A stretch of 64,000 nucleotides of DNA from contig NC_041019.1 of the NCBI RefSeq assembly GCF_004193775.1, positions 50,381,928-50,445,927 of the forward strand. The letters run 5' to 3'. Position 1 is the first letter of the stretch; the number at the start of each line of letters is the position of its first letter. The position numbers and the translations under genes are program-made. This document shows positions 51,931 to 63,972 of the stretch, piece after piece. The notes under the pieces are model-generated. The model was not told the origin of the DNA and did no database searches. It worked only from the letters and a program-made list of their open reading frames with translations. Source of the DNA: Glycine soja. Lineage: Eukaryota > Streptophyta > Magnoliopsida > Fabales > Fabaceae.

Positions 51931-51937
51931 ATTTATA
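51931..51937 (-). promoter_or_regulatory. TATA box of thioesterase copy 1
   Basis: TATAAAT on the minus strand lies about 50 bp upstream of the ATG at 51883. The flanking promoter block (CGGGCCCAC, then a repeated GGAAACTATC) is shared in part with the fragment at 56630-56720. Confidence 0.55.
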
Positions 51938-52139
51938 GCAGCACAAGTCCGGGCCCACCAACGTGGAACTTGCCAATTGCCATTCTTTTTTACCACGCTC
52001 ACGCTGGACTCTGCACTCCTTTCCTTCCTTTTGGAAACTATCAAAAACGGATATTCTGTTTGCTTCCTTGGAAACTATCCTCACGCCGTCAATCTGAATC
52101 GAAGATAAACAAAATTAAAATAAAAGTTTAAATGGAATT

Positions 52140-53575
52140 TGGATTTTTTTTTTTAATTTTGGTTAATCCTCCTATATTAAAAAAAATTTATTTAATTTTT
52201 TCATTTCAAAATAGAGATATTTAATCATTTTATCTAAAAAAAATTCCGATTTTAATTCTTTTATTTTAAAAAATTCATAATTTTGATCAATTTTTTAATT
52301 TTATATATATATTTTATTTCTTTCATTTTAGTCCAATTAAATCATAAACCTAACATATTCATATAAGATATTAATAAAAAAATAATTTAATTAATTACAA
52401 AATAAGAAATAAATGAAATAAAATAGGTAAAATTAGAGACTAAATCAAAATTATAAATTAAGTAAAATAAATGAACCAAAATTACATTTAATCCTACAAA
52501 AATATTGATGCATTTTTTAAGATTTGAGTATGCAATTGAAATTTTTTAAAATACAAAAATTCAATTCAACACTTCAATAAAATTTGAGTATTAAATTGAA
52601 TAACAGACAAACAAAATTATACTTAATGTTAACAAAATAAAATTTATTTGAATATATAAATTTTTACAGAACCAACTTCTTTAATAATTAATTTGTATTA
52701 AAATTCATTCTTCTTAATAGCATTTCCATTTTTTCTTTTTGCAATCCTATTAAAATTTTACAAGAATTTACTAGTATCTATTATAGTTATATATACTCTC
52801 CCGGCCCGTTTGGGGGGCCAACTAATATTAACAAATAGTTAACATCTGCATACAATTTGATATGTAATAAATATAATAAGTTTCAATGATTTTATTGTAA
52901 AAGTGCCCTCATTATGAGCATTACAAATTTAGTCCATTGTATATTAATGTTTATTTCTAAATTTTTTATCCTAGGTTATCATTAAGTATATAATATTTCA
53001 TTAGGGAAGAGATTTTATATATGCATGGTTGATCTTGCTGCAATTTATATGGGTATGAGGTAATTTACTTTCATTAATTAATAACCCTTGAATCATCGTA
53101 AAAGTCTTTCACAATTTCCACTCATTTAATCAAACATTTGATAAAATTGAGACATCCATCCATTTTATTGGTAGCGTTAAAATTCCTTCTATAACTAAAT
53201 GATCACCATATTTAAACAATTTTAATCATTTTAATGCATGGAAAAATAGAGAACAAGCAATCCAAAGTCTTGAATTTTTTTTTTTATCTTAGAGACTTTG
53301 ATATTCGATTTAGAAATTTGAAGTTTCAAGGTGCTTAAAGTAAGCAATAACTAGTATCTATTAATCATTCTGGGAAGAAGTCACATTATTCTACTATAAA
53401 TAAGAAGATTTGTGAAACCCTTCACAAATATCCAACAATCAAGTTCATGTTCAAAGAGATCGAATGAAAGATTACCCTCTTTGAAAATAGAGAGAATTAT
53501 ATTATATTTCCAAAAGTTTAGAGACATTCTATTCTAAAAATATACTAATTAAATCATAATAAATTGTTACTCACC
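52140..53575. other. AT-rich spacer between thioesterase copies
   Basis: No exon or clear element is visible. A short GC-rich phrase (CTCCCGGCCCGTTTGG) sits near 52800. Confidence 0.5.
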
Positions 53576-53579
53576 GTTG

Positions 53580-53990
53580 TCAGAAAAAGATTACTACATA
53601 GCAAGCAGATAAAACTCTATGGACTATGGTGTGTGATAAACAGTCGATGGCGTTTATTTGCTTTGCTGGCAAAGGTAATTAAGCTAAAATCCTCTCTTGT
53701 CCGTCACGTAAAACTTCTCTGCATCTAACCTTTTGGCCGTTGATTTTATTCTCTTTCCACTTTGATTACTGCATAATCATTCATTCAACGACTCAGATCA
53801 CAGATGGATATTTACTGTATGAAAATAATCGGCAGAGGATCCGAGTTAGTCTTAAAGTCATGCATTTAATAAACATTATATTTATTAAATTTAATAAATA
53901 TGATATTTAATATTATTATTCAGGTATTTAAATAAATACTCTTGCAATAAAATACTATAAAGTCTTATTTAAATATTACTTTCGTTTTTA
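53580..53990. repeat. promoter-only fragment of the thioesterase duplication unit
   Basis: This block matches 56565-56910 (for example CTATGGACTATGGTGTGTG, TTGATTTTATTCTCTTTCC, GGCAGAGGA-CCGAGTTAGT) and then jumps to sequence matching 57320-57480 (TTAATAAACA..., ATACTATAAAGTCTTATTTA). Relative to the right-hand copy it lacks about 400 bp in the middle and also the CGGGCCCAC stretch. It is a partial segmental duplicate with no coding exon. Confidence 0.75.
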
Positions 53991-54398
53991 TTTGTAAAAT
54001 TCAAATTTAAAGTGATATTTTTCTCTTGTAAAATTCGGTGCATAATGTGTTTTGTATTAATTATCTTTAGATTAAAATATTTCTAATTAAAAGAAAAAAG
54101 AAGTTGTATGAGAAAATATGAGAGAAGAACATTCACAACAATAATTTTGAAAAAATATTTTAATTTAAGACAAATTAATTATTATAAATTAAATTAACAA
54201 CTTTTCTTAATTCTAATGAATTAAGTGATTGTTTTTGGGAGTGGTATCAAACAACCATGGATATGGATTTTCAGGAGGTCTTGGTCATGGCAGTGAGCAA
54301 ATGAGATTGAGATTTCATGGGGAGGAGGGGAAATTACAAGGGGCTTGCGCGGGGAGGTGTGGGCTGAGGGGCAACTTGGGTAAAATTAGGGGAAAAGA

Positions 54399-54629
54399 AA
54401 AAAGTGATTTGCTTTTATCTTTGATTAAAAATTAATATATCCAATTTTCAAGAGATGAATTTGTGAATTCATCTCTTAAAAATTAGATATATTAATTTAC
54501 TTTTATCTAACTTTTAATAAATAATAAATTTAAATATATGATCACAAATTAGACATATTTGTGAATTCATCTCTTAAATATATCTCAAGAGATAGAATTC
54601 ACAAATTAGATATAAAAAGTGATTTGCTT
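54399..54629. repeat. palindrome-rich element between 16-bp direct repeats
   Basis: The 16-mer AAAAAGTGATTTGCTT occurs at 54399-54414 and 54614-54629. Between them lies a hairpin with 31-base arms (54431-54461 and 54466-54496, two mismatches, loop TGTG). A second, smaller inverted pair around AATTCATCTCTTAAATAT lies at about 54560-54605. No coding capacity is seen. Confidence 0.65.
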
Positions 54630-54639
54630 ATAAAGCAGA

Positions 54640-55575
54640 CATGGCAATAACCAAAGCAACTATTGATGATCATTCAACCAAATGCAGTTCAACAAAAATA
54701 TGCAGGATCAGAGCCACATGCTCACACTCAAACGGTCAAATTAACATCACTCTTTTTGTTGTTCACAAAAGTATGATTTGATTTTATCCTTCCAAAGGAC
54801 ATTGAAAACAATTATATCCTCCCATTCTCTGTCGTTTCAAGCATAATCGTTAAGATAAAGTCTAGACATACATGTAATTTCCTGACTAATAGCAATGTCT
54901 GGGACAAATAGAATAATTTGAAAAAATTGCTACTTATATATCTGGTTTGCCAACTTTATTTATTACACTTATTAATAAAACATTTTTCTGAAAGAATGTT
55001 TCATTATTATCAACATTTTTATATAAAAAGCCAACATCTGGTGGATGTAATTCACCTATACTAATTTATATTTATCTTTTAATTAAATTCAAAAACACAG
55101 TTCACGGACTTACATAATTTTTAATTATAAAATATTTTGGAGACCTACAAATTAATTTAACCAAATATATAAGAGCTACAATTCAAGGAAAGAGATTAAT
55201 TTCAAAAATTACTCAATGAAAAGTCATCTTAACGACAATTATCTTTAGCTTGCCTTAGTTACAGCCTCTCACAAAATTGTTTTAATTGAAGTGACAAAGC
55301 TGGTGTTTAGTTCTATATGACTTAATAACATTTATAAAATTTGGACGACTCACCATATACAAACTAATTTTATTGGGTTAAGAAGTTAGAACCAAAGTCT
55401 AAATTCTAAGATTTTTTTAAAGCTGAAACATTATAATCCATTCATAATCTCATGATTCATATTGATAAAGGAAGCATAATAATGCCTTCAAAGTCCAGCC
55501 ATATATAAAAGCTGTATAATAGTAGATAACAGATAATGTATCTTATGCCTTAGCCTAGCCCTAATTCAGTTAAAC
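54640..55575. other. spacer, nothing recognised
   Basis: Mixed AT-rich sequence. I found no thioesterase exon or other gene. The frame just upstream (54229-54435) is Gly-rich and carries no family signature. Confidence 0.4.
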
Positions 55576-55581
55576 CAAGGC

Positions 55582-55835
55582 TATGTTTATGTACGTTGGG
55601 GAATCTGTTGGTGAGACAGCAAACGTAGGTTGACCATTAACTGATCTCCACCCTTCATCACTTCTCTGTTCATCCATTGGATCTACATTAAAATGTGCAT
55701 TGTAGCACAGACCCAGTGCGAAGCAAACATGCATTTTGATGTTTGGAAAGTATTTTCCAATGCACAATGACAGATCCGGACGCACCTAATGAAGAAGAAA
55801 AAAACAACTCGACTCTCCCAACGTTGATCCAAACA
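55582..55835. mobile_element. MITE next to thioesterase copy 2
   Basis: The left end TATGTTTATGTACGTTGGGG and the right end on the other strand (GTTTGGATCAACGTTGGGAG) form imperfect terminal inverted repeats around a 254-bp non-coding block that is less AT-rich than its surroundings. The outer right side repeats AACGTTG. The frames inside (55570-55785, 55683-55865) are chance frames through the element. Confidence 0.5.
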
Positions 55836-55968
55836 ACGTTGGATCAATTCGTGAGAGAACAACATAAACCTCCTGTGTGATGAAACACAAAATGCAATTC
55901 AGGATTTCTTCTAAATATAGATCGAAGTAATAAAAGTGCAATATCATAGAACATAAGTTAGTTCTTAC

Positions 55969-56660
55969 CTAAGGTGGGTCCATCACAAAATTCCACAGCT
56001 CCTCTACCAAGAAATTTTCCCTGATAATCAAAGGAACTAATTAATATGCTGTTAAGAATAACTAAGTAAAAAATCGAAATATCAAAGTTATAAAACAAAA
56101 GAAAAACATACAGGAGAAGAAATTAAGGAATATTTATATTGAAATTCAATTTAGAATAAGAATTAATACAACAACATAACATCAGTGCAATTTCTACATA
56201 TATAAAACCTAAATATATACATATATCTGTGTATTTAACCTGTAAATATTGCATCTTTGCAAGCTTTTTCAAAATTCCTTGATAAAGCATATGGGAATAT
56301 TTATTGGTTACATAAAATGAAAGGACAAATCAACACAATTATCACAACAGCAGCAGCAAGAAAAATGTCTAAAATATATATAAAAAAAAATACTAATGCA
56401 TAGTATTTACTTGATTACCTGAGAAAGTCTCAGGATGTTGTAACCTTGACCTAGATCACTCATCTTCTTTCCAAAGGATAAATAAACCATGACATCTTTT
56501 TTCTCAGAATTTGAAAATGCAACTAATTTCCCAAAACCAAACAAGCAAAATATTGAGCAAAGCAGAAAAAGATTACTACATAGTAAATAAAAATCTATGG
56601 ACTATGGTGTGTGAATGTGTGATAACGTTATTTATAGCACTATAATATAGTAACTCCGGG
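55969..56660 (-). pseudogene. palmitoyl-protein thioesterase relic (copy 2)
   Basis: Two exons survive. The first (about 56470-56419) reads KKMSDLGQGYNI-LRLSQ. The second (56020-55969) reads GKFLGRGAVEFCDGPTL, the exon that copy 1 has lost. The elbow GLSQG has become RLSQG (Gly to Arg). The acceptor of the first exon is gone because a deletion joins it directly to sequence homologous to copy 1 intron 1 (about 50445), removing the equivalents of exons 2-4. Exon 1 is also lost, although promoter sequence with TATAGCA and CGGGCCCAC remains at 56630-56670. Homology to copy 1 covers 56188-56475 and 49020-49345. Confidence 0.85.
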
Positions 56661-56664
56661 CCCA

Positions 56665-57220
56665 CACTTTCCTCGTTCACGAAACTTCTGTTCCCTGAAA
56701 ATAAGGGATATTTTCATTTGCTTCGCTGGCTAGGTAAGCTAGAATCCTCTTCTGTCCGTTATGTATAACTTCTTTGCATCTAACTTTTTGACCGTTGATT
56801 TTATTCTCTTTCCTCTTTGATTACTGTGTAATAATTCATTCAACGGCTCAGATCACAACTTCATATTTACTGTATGAAAACGTTGGGCAGAGGACCCGAG
56901 TTAGTAGTCTCCGCTGAAGTTTTATCACTGGGATGTGGACGTGGTTTTTGCAAGCCAGTTTTTTTATGCCCACAGAGACACAACATAATAAAGAAAACTA
57001 GTCTAGTTTTATTTGAATAAATAACTTATTAATGTATCATTATAAATTTCACTAAATATATATAAAATTATTAATTTAAATTATTACTAGTACTGCTTAT
57101 AAAACATTTTAGAGAAACTAAATTAAAAATAAAATAAATGAATATCCACAAATATACATATACAATAGTTTATTTCTTAGTTTATTGCATAAAAATAATA
57201 AATGATAAATTTATGGTTTA
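56665..57220. other. thioesterase promoter remnant and AT-rich spacer
   Basis: The part to about 56910 matches the fragment at 53580-53850 and is clearly less AT-rich. The rest is featureless. Confidence 0.5.
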
Positions 57221-57221
57221 T

Positions 57222-58590
57222 TAAATGTTATTAAACTAATCCCTAAACCACACACTACTTTTTATTCAACTAATTAATAATATATTTATGATCTAAATAT
57301 TTGTAATTATTGATGTGAAAAGTCTTAAAGTCGAGTATTTAATAAACATACATTATATTTATTAAAATTAATATAATATTTAATGCTAAGAATATAAATA
57401 TGTAATAAATACTAATAAATGTAATAAATGCTTATTTAAATGCTAATAGAAAGCTATGAAGTCTTATTTAGTTATTATGAATATTTTTTGTCCAAAATAA
57501 GAAATTAACTCCAATGTAATATATGAGTTTTGTTGGTTCAATGAAATTTTATATAAAAAAATACCTAAATACAAATTTTCTTATTAAATAAATATTTTCT
57601 CCACACGTAAACACAAATGGAGTCACATTGTTGCACTAAATTCATAATACCTACAGTATTATGAATATTAAAGAGATTATATTATTATTATTATTATGTT
57701 AAATTATAAATTTATTCTCTTGATTTTTAATTATAACATTTAATCTTCTAATTTTATAAATTAACAATTTTGATTCATTTATTCAATTATTAACTAATAA
57801 TTTTAATTGTGATTAGTAGAAATATTAAATTAATTTCTCCTTAAAAATTAAAAGCATTTGATCTTTCATTAATTTTGTAATACAATAACTAATTTGAAAC
57901 CTTTTTTTTATAAATGTTATTAAAATAATTTATTCAATATAATATTTTCTTTATAAATGTTATTAAAATAATCCCTAAACCACACACTAATTTTTATTCA
58001 ACTAATTAATAATATATTTATGATCTAAATATTTGTAATTATTGATGTGAAAAGTCTTAAAGTCGAGTATTTAATAAACATATATTATATTTATTAAAAT
58101 TAATACAGTATTTAATACTAAGAATATAAATATGTAATAAATACTAATAAATGTAATAAATGCTTATTTAAATGCTAATAGAAAGCTATGAAGTCTTATT
58201 TAGTTATGAGTGTCTTGGTTCAATAAAATTTTATATAAGAAAATAATTAAATGTAAATTTTCTTATTAAATAAATATTTTCTTCACACGTGAATGCAATG
58301 GAGTCACATTGTTGCACTAAATTCATAATAACTACATATTTAGGTATTATGAATATTAAAGAGATTATATTACTATTATTATTATTATGCTAAATTATAG
58401 TTTTTTCTCTTAATTTTTAATTATAAAATTTAATTTTCTAATTTTATAAATTAACAATTTTGGTTCATCTATTCAATTATTAACTGATAATTGTAATTAG
58501 TAGAATTATTAAATCAATTTCTCCTTAAAAATTAAAAGTATTTCATCTTTCATTAATTTTGTAATACAATAACTAATTTGAAACCTTTTT
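57222..58590. repeat. tandem duplication, unit about 0.73 kb
   Basis: The stretch from 57222 recurs from about 57954. The shared word CCCTAAACCACACACTA lies at 57241 and 57973 (offset 732), and both copies end near TTTGTAATACAATAACTAA. The second copy is shorter by small internal deletions. It is non-coding and AT-rich. Part of the unit also occurs at 53860-53990. Confidence 0.85.
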
Positions 58591-58639
58591 TTTGTCAAAA
58601 CATCATATAAAGTGGAATAGAGAGAGTAATATCACAAGG

Positions 58640-58905
58640 TTGTTAAAATGTTTAATATTTTGAATTTCATGAAATTTATTTATAATATACTCCTTTTTGA
58701 CTAATATATAAGTAAAAAAGTTATCTTGAATTTTGGATTTAAATATAAATAAATTTAACTAATTTTCTCCTATTTAATGATATCATTTCTAAAACACACT
58801 TTATTTTATTGTAACTCTATTTTTAATGAATTTTTATTTATTTATGATAATAAGTTCCAATAAATGATATTATAGGAATAATTTTTTTTTACTTGTGATT
58901 AATAA
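58640..58905. other. AT-rich spacer between two tandem duplications
   Basis: A MITE-like phrase, ATACTCCTTTTTGACTAATA, occurs near 58688. No gene is present. Confidence 0.4.
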
Positions 58906-58906
58906 A

Positions 58907-61050
58907 ACTAAATGGTGCCAAGAGTCAACTAATTTTTATAATTAGTATTAAATTAATTATTTTTACTTACTATATATGAGTCCATAGGAAGTATCTTATA
59001 TTTTTTAATTAACTAAATATTTTATCATTTATTGCACAATAATAACTACTCCCACTAAAGATATTCCATAAAAAAATTTAATACTTCATTAATTTTATAA
59101 AATGATATTTAATATGGATTTTCTTTATAAATATCTATGTGTTAATTTCAATAACCAATGAGAAGTAATAAACTTATTTTAAGAATAATTTTTTAAAATT
59201 TATTATTCATTCTTATTATTTATTTTCTTAAAATAGGTTTGCCGAGTGTGAATATAAAGAAAAAGTCTTTTAGAATTACCCTGGGAGTAGATTCCTACTC
59301 TTTCCATAAATTAATTGCATTTAGTGTATTTATCTCTCTCTGCTTCCGTAATTATGGTGTTTTTCATATTGGTTGACCATTACATTGATTTCTCTGTTTC
59401 CTTAAAACAAAGTATCCATTTTTTATTTTTTGGATTAGACGAGAAGACAGGAACATGTTGTAAGCATATATACTCCACTTCATTTTTTTACTAATAGCTG
59501 ATTCATTTATTTTTGAAGTTTTTAATTATTTACTATTCAATTTTATAAAAAATGTAAAATAATTAATAGGAATAAAGGTATATATAGTTGACAAAAAAAA
59601 AGTAATGTTATCTTGAATTTTAGAAAAGACAAATAAATATGAACAATTTTTGGTTAAAAATTTGACACTTAACAAGAAATGAAGAAGGTATTGTTATCAT
59701 TAGACCCATTTTTAAATGCATTGACTACTAATTTTTTATACTCTTTATTGTAAAACTTATCAATAAGACACTAACTTATTTTCAAGTGGATATATTTATT
59801 ACCTTATTAACAATATAAGTCATATTCTTTGGTGGCAAAAAATTATCTCTTGTGAAATATAAGTAGTGTCATTAAATATAAAAATTACTTTAAATGTTTA
59901 ATTTATAAACATTAAAAAACAAATTGAAATTATCTATTTTTTATTGATATTAATAAGTAATTGTTTATTTCTTATGTAAATGATGTCAAGTGTCAACTAA
60001 TTTTTTTAATTAGTTTTAAATTAATTATTTTTACTTACTATATATGAGTCCATAGGAAGTATCCTATATTTTTTAATTAACTATATATTTTATCATTTAT
60101 TGCACAATAATAACTACTCCCACTAAAGATATTCCATAAAAAAATTTAATGCTTCATTAATTTTATAAAATGATATTTAATATGGATTTTTTTATAGATA
60201 TCTATGTGTTAATTTCAATAACCAATGAGAAGAAATCAACTTATTTTAAGAATAATTTTTTTAAATTTATTATTCATTCTTATTATTTATTTTCTTAAAA
60301 TAGGTTTACCGAATGTGAATATAAAGAAGAAGTCTTTTAGAATTATTCTGGGAGTAGATTCCTACTTTTTCCATAAATTAACCACATCTAGTGTATTTAT
60401 CTCTCTCTGCTTCCGTAATTATGGTGTTTTTCATATTGGTTGATCATTACATTGATTTCTCTATTTTCTTGAAATAAAGTATCCATTTTTTATTTTTTGG
60501 ATTAGACGAGAAGACAGGAACATGTTGTAAGCATATATACTCCACTTCATTTTTTTACTAATAGTTGATTCATTTATTTTTGAAGTTTTTAATTATTTAT
60601 TATTTAATTTTATAAAAAAATGTAAAATAATTAATGGGAATAAAGGTCTATATAGTTGAAAAAAAAGTGATGTTATCTTGAATTTTAGAAAAGACAAATA
60701 AATATGAACAATTTTTGGTTAAAGATCTAACACTTAACAAGAAATGAAGAAGGTATTGTTATTATTAGACCTATTTTTAAATGTATTGACTACTAATTTT
60801 TTATACTCTTTATTGTAAAACTTATCAATAAGACAGTAACTTATTCTCAAGTGGATATATTTATTACCTTATTAACAATATAAGTCATATTCTTTGGTGG
60901 CAAAAAATTATCTCTTGTGAAATATAAGTATTGTCATTAAATACAAAAATTACTTTAAATGTTTAATTTATAAACATTAAAAAACAAAAAATATTATTAA
61001 TTGAAATTATCTATTTTTTATTGATATTAATAAGTAATTGTTTATTTCTT
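58907..61050. repeat. tandem duplication, unit about 1.07 kb
   Basis: Copy A (58907 to about 59982) and copy B (about 59983 to 61050) are near-identical over their length. For example CCCACTAAAGATATTCC occurs at 59051 and 60119. Both hold the same open stretch (about 59235-59376 and 60300-60443, plus) preceded by an acceptor-like CTTAAAATAG. It differs only by substitutions, not indels. I do not recognise the encoded peptide. Confidence 0.85.
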
Positions 61051-61099
61051 ATGTAAAAAGAAATAGTATATATTTATGTGATATGTGAAATTAATATTA

Positions 61100-61744
61100 T
61101 TAAGTTTATAGCAGTCAACCATGGCTAATAAAGTCAAACGTGTCTAATAATGTAAATCAATCAATGCTGTTATTGAAAATAAATAATTGCAAGGATTTTA
61201 ATAATTTGGCCGAGAAGCATAGCGAAAACTCGACAACTGTCACAAAATCACAGAATATGTTCAGATTGTTAACGCTTGCTTGTGTGTTCTGTTCTGCACC
61301 ACCAAATAAATAAGCTTTCAACAACAATCCCAATTTTCACTTCACAAAGGAAAGGAAAATCTTCTCTCTTCCCTAGTAAGTTCTTCTCTCTCTCTCTCTC
61401 TCTCACTGTTTTCTCCTGAGATTGTTGATTCTTCGGGTTTGTGTTAGTTTTTTTGTGTTAATCATAACAATCCCTTTTTAAGATAACAGACGTTCTTGTG
61501 CTAACCTAGTTCTATAAAGATTGGATTTCACTAGTTTTATTTGTGTTATTTCTGTTTTCTTTCGAAATTGTTAATAATTTTACAGCTTGTCGCTTGCAAT
61601 TTCTCCATAAGGGTTTATGGGGCAAGTTAGGGGGATTTCACTGCTTCCAATTCTAATCATGACATTGTGGTTTGTTTGTTTGTTTTTTTTTTTTCTTTTT
61701 TTTTATGGGATATCTGAATAGGGAAGGTTGAATGATTTGGAAAA
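61100..61744 (+). promoter_or_regulatory. promoter, 5' UTR and probable leader intron of the terminal gene
   Basis: A CT-rich leader begins near 61340. CCCTA|GTAAGTTC at 61374 is a good donor, and TATCTGAATAG|GGAAGG near 61722 a good acceptor, which suggests a leader intron of about 350 bp. A (TC)10 tract (61385-61404) lies just inside it. Confidence 0.5.
61385..61404. repeat. (TC)n microsatellite in leader intron
   Basis: About ten TC units next to the inferred donor site. Confidence 0.85.
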
Positions 61745-63972
61745 ATGAGTTCTGGCAATGTGAAGCCAGAAGAAGAAGCCCTAGAAAAGGAGAATGTAGG
61801 TGTTCCTGTCCCTGAAATTTCAGAACCAAAAGAGCAGAAGGCTGGAAGTAACTGCAAGGGAATTGAGCAGATTCCTTTGTCTGGGGAAAATGAAGAGGAT
61901 GTGCTAGTTAATATAACTGGGAGTGGGTCCATAATTTCTGGTGGCAAGGCAGTGGAAGATGCTTCTGAGGATGTCACTGATGCCACGCCTTGCAGTTCCA
62001 GTTCTTTTGGTGATACAGATTCTGGCTTAGAGGATGCCTCAGCCTCGGCGTTCACCAATACGGAAGTGGAATCGCCTATGTGTGATGGTGATCAAAGTAA
62101 GACTTCTCTATGTAGGTATGTTTCCGACTCAGTTTCAGTTCTTCTTGTCGTGTCTGTAGAAGGCAATAAAACATAACTGAACACACAAAAAGAAGGCAAA
62201 AGAAACCTATATCATATAATACTTGTATATCAAAATCAGAATAAAGGGAATAAAAGCAAATGGTTCTTCTGTGATATCTACCTAGAAAGTAACCCTAAAA
62301 AAAGCCTTTTATTAGGGGCAAAGGGACAAAAATTGATAGCAAAAAAGATTGAATGATAACTGTAAAGCAGATTCCTTCTTTATTGTCACGACAAAAGTTG
62401 TGACGTATCATGTTTTCATTCCCATGTTACTTTGTCTTGGCTGCTATGTGTTTGATTAGAATATCAATTGCATGTGTTTCACAATTTACACTATTAACCA
62501 TTCAGGAAGAACAAGACGACAACATCACATTGGAGGAGGTTCATTCACCCTGTTAGGTGGCGCTGTAAGTGGCTAGAATTGCAAGTGAAGAAACTTAACT
62601 CTGTAGCACTGAAATATGATAAAGAGCTCGCGGCATACGATCATAGAAAGCAGCTTGAGTTTTCAAAGTTCTCAATAGATGATCTTAATGTCAAGTCAGT
62701 ACCTATATATGATGGCATTCACACAAATAAAGTTATGAAGAGAAAGAAACGGAAAAAAGCTGAAGAAAGTGATTTATCATCATATGTGTCTAATCATAGT
62801 ATATTCTCTTACTACGGTATGACATTTCTTGGTTGGTTGTAGTATTTTTGGCCCATGTGATGCTCCTCTCTAATCTTTGCTCTTTTTCTGTCCCATTCCA
62901 GAGAACAAAAACCGTGGCGCTTGTATTGAAGATTTTCGTGGTGATGCCTTGAGTGAGTGACAGTAGTGTACACAATGCTGCTATTGTTATTTATTTGACT
63001 ATTAAAATCCATCTTCTAGTTAAATTGTGAATCATAGAAGGTGAAAAAATTATATACACAGGTTTTTATCTTTATTTTCATGTGTTTATTGGTATGAGTA
63101 TGACCATTTTTGTGAAACAGGTTTTAATCAATTGTTATTTGCTTCCACTTTCCATGAGGGTCTAAAATTTATTCTATGTTTTGTTTCATTGATATCAGGA
63201 GGTAATGCAGAGATTAATATTGAGGAGTTAAAGTTTAATGATAAGCTGCCTTCTGTTGATCTTGAAGATAATGATAAAGCCATCAAAGACATCATTCAGA
63301 GGATTGAAGAACTACAGTCACAAGTTGGGAAATTGAAAACTCGGATTGATAATGTGGTTAGTGAAAATCCAGGAAAGTTCTGTTCTGTAACTCAATTGAG
63401 CATGATTGGATCATCTGATGGATTTAATCATTCTCGCCATAATTCTGCTTCTTTTGTTGGAAATGACAACACATTTCCGGTTAGTTTTGTTCATGCTTCA
63501 TCACAGCTTAAATCTGAGTTAAACACAGAAGATCTACTTTTGACTGAAAATCCATTACCATCCCAGGACAGGATAACTTCCTTTATCGAAACGACTATTA
63601 AGCCCCAGCTTGAGTTTCTCCAGGAAAATGTAAGGGTTTTTTTTTTTTTTTACACAAGGAATTTCAACTTGTATGTTATTATATTTTCTATTTTGCTTGC
63701 ATAAATTTGTGGTTGTGCTTGATATTGGTAATTGGGTATTGGCTATTGTTGTGACAAGGGAGTTTTCCAATGCTTACACCATGCTGTGGTTTTGTTTAGT
63801 TTCTGTTACACTGTCAATCCATAAATAAAGTTGTTCACAAGAATTGAGATGCCATAGAACTTCAATATTCCAGTTTATGATTGTTCCCATTTCTTGCCAT
63901 CCAGTTTACAGCAGAAAATTGAGATGTACATGTTTTTATTTTATTTTTCAGATAAATGTCTTTGTGACTTGA
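61745..63972 (+). CDS. uncharacterised plant protein, acidic N-terminus plus WRRF/WRCKW segment and coiled coil
   Basis: Exons 61745-62115, 62506-62816, 62902-62952, 63199-63629 and a short last exon 63952-63972 join in frame to 394 residues. Residues 1-123 are acidic, Ser-rich and probably disordered. Exon 2 carries a Trp/Arg-rich segment (HWRRFIHPVRWRCKWLELQ, about 131-149), a YDKELAAYDHRKQLEF helix, a basic nuclear-signal-like cluster (KRKKRKKAEE) and SYVSNHSIFSYYE. Exon 4 has a heptad-like helix (IIQRIEELQSQVGKLKTRI) followed by DNVVSENPGKF. This layout matches a plant-specific family I recall only as uncharacterised, so I give no function; a nuclear role is a guess from the basic cluster. 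The first four exons are firm. The final six-codon exon (INVFVT, stop) is the least certain, since the gene could run past the window. Confidence 0.8.

Noticed and set aside
55570..55785. 71-residue minus-strand frame (HVCFALGLCYNAHF...)
   Set aside because: It falls entirely inside a MITE with inverted ends, so it is a chance frame.
61657..62058. 133-residue antisense frame opposite the terminal gene
   Set aside because: It is an antisense shadow of the plus-strand exon 61745-62115, whose frame continues correctly across four introns.
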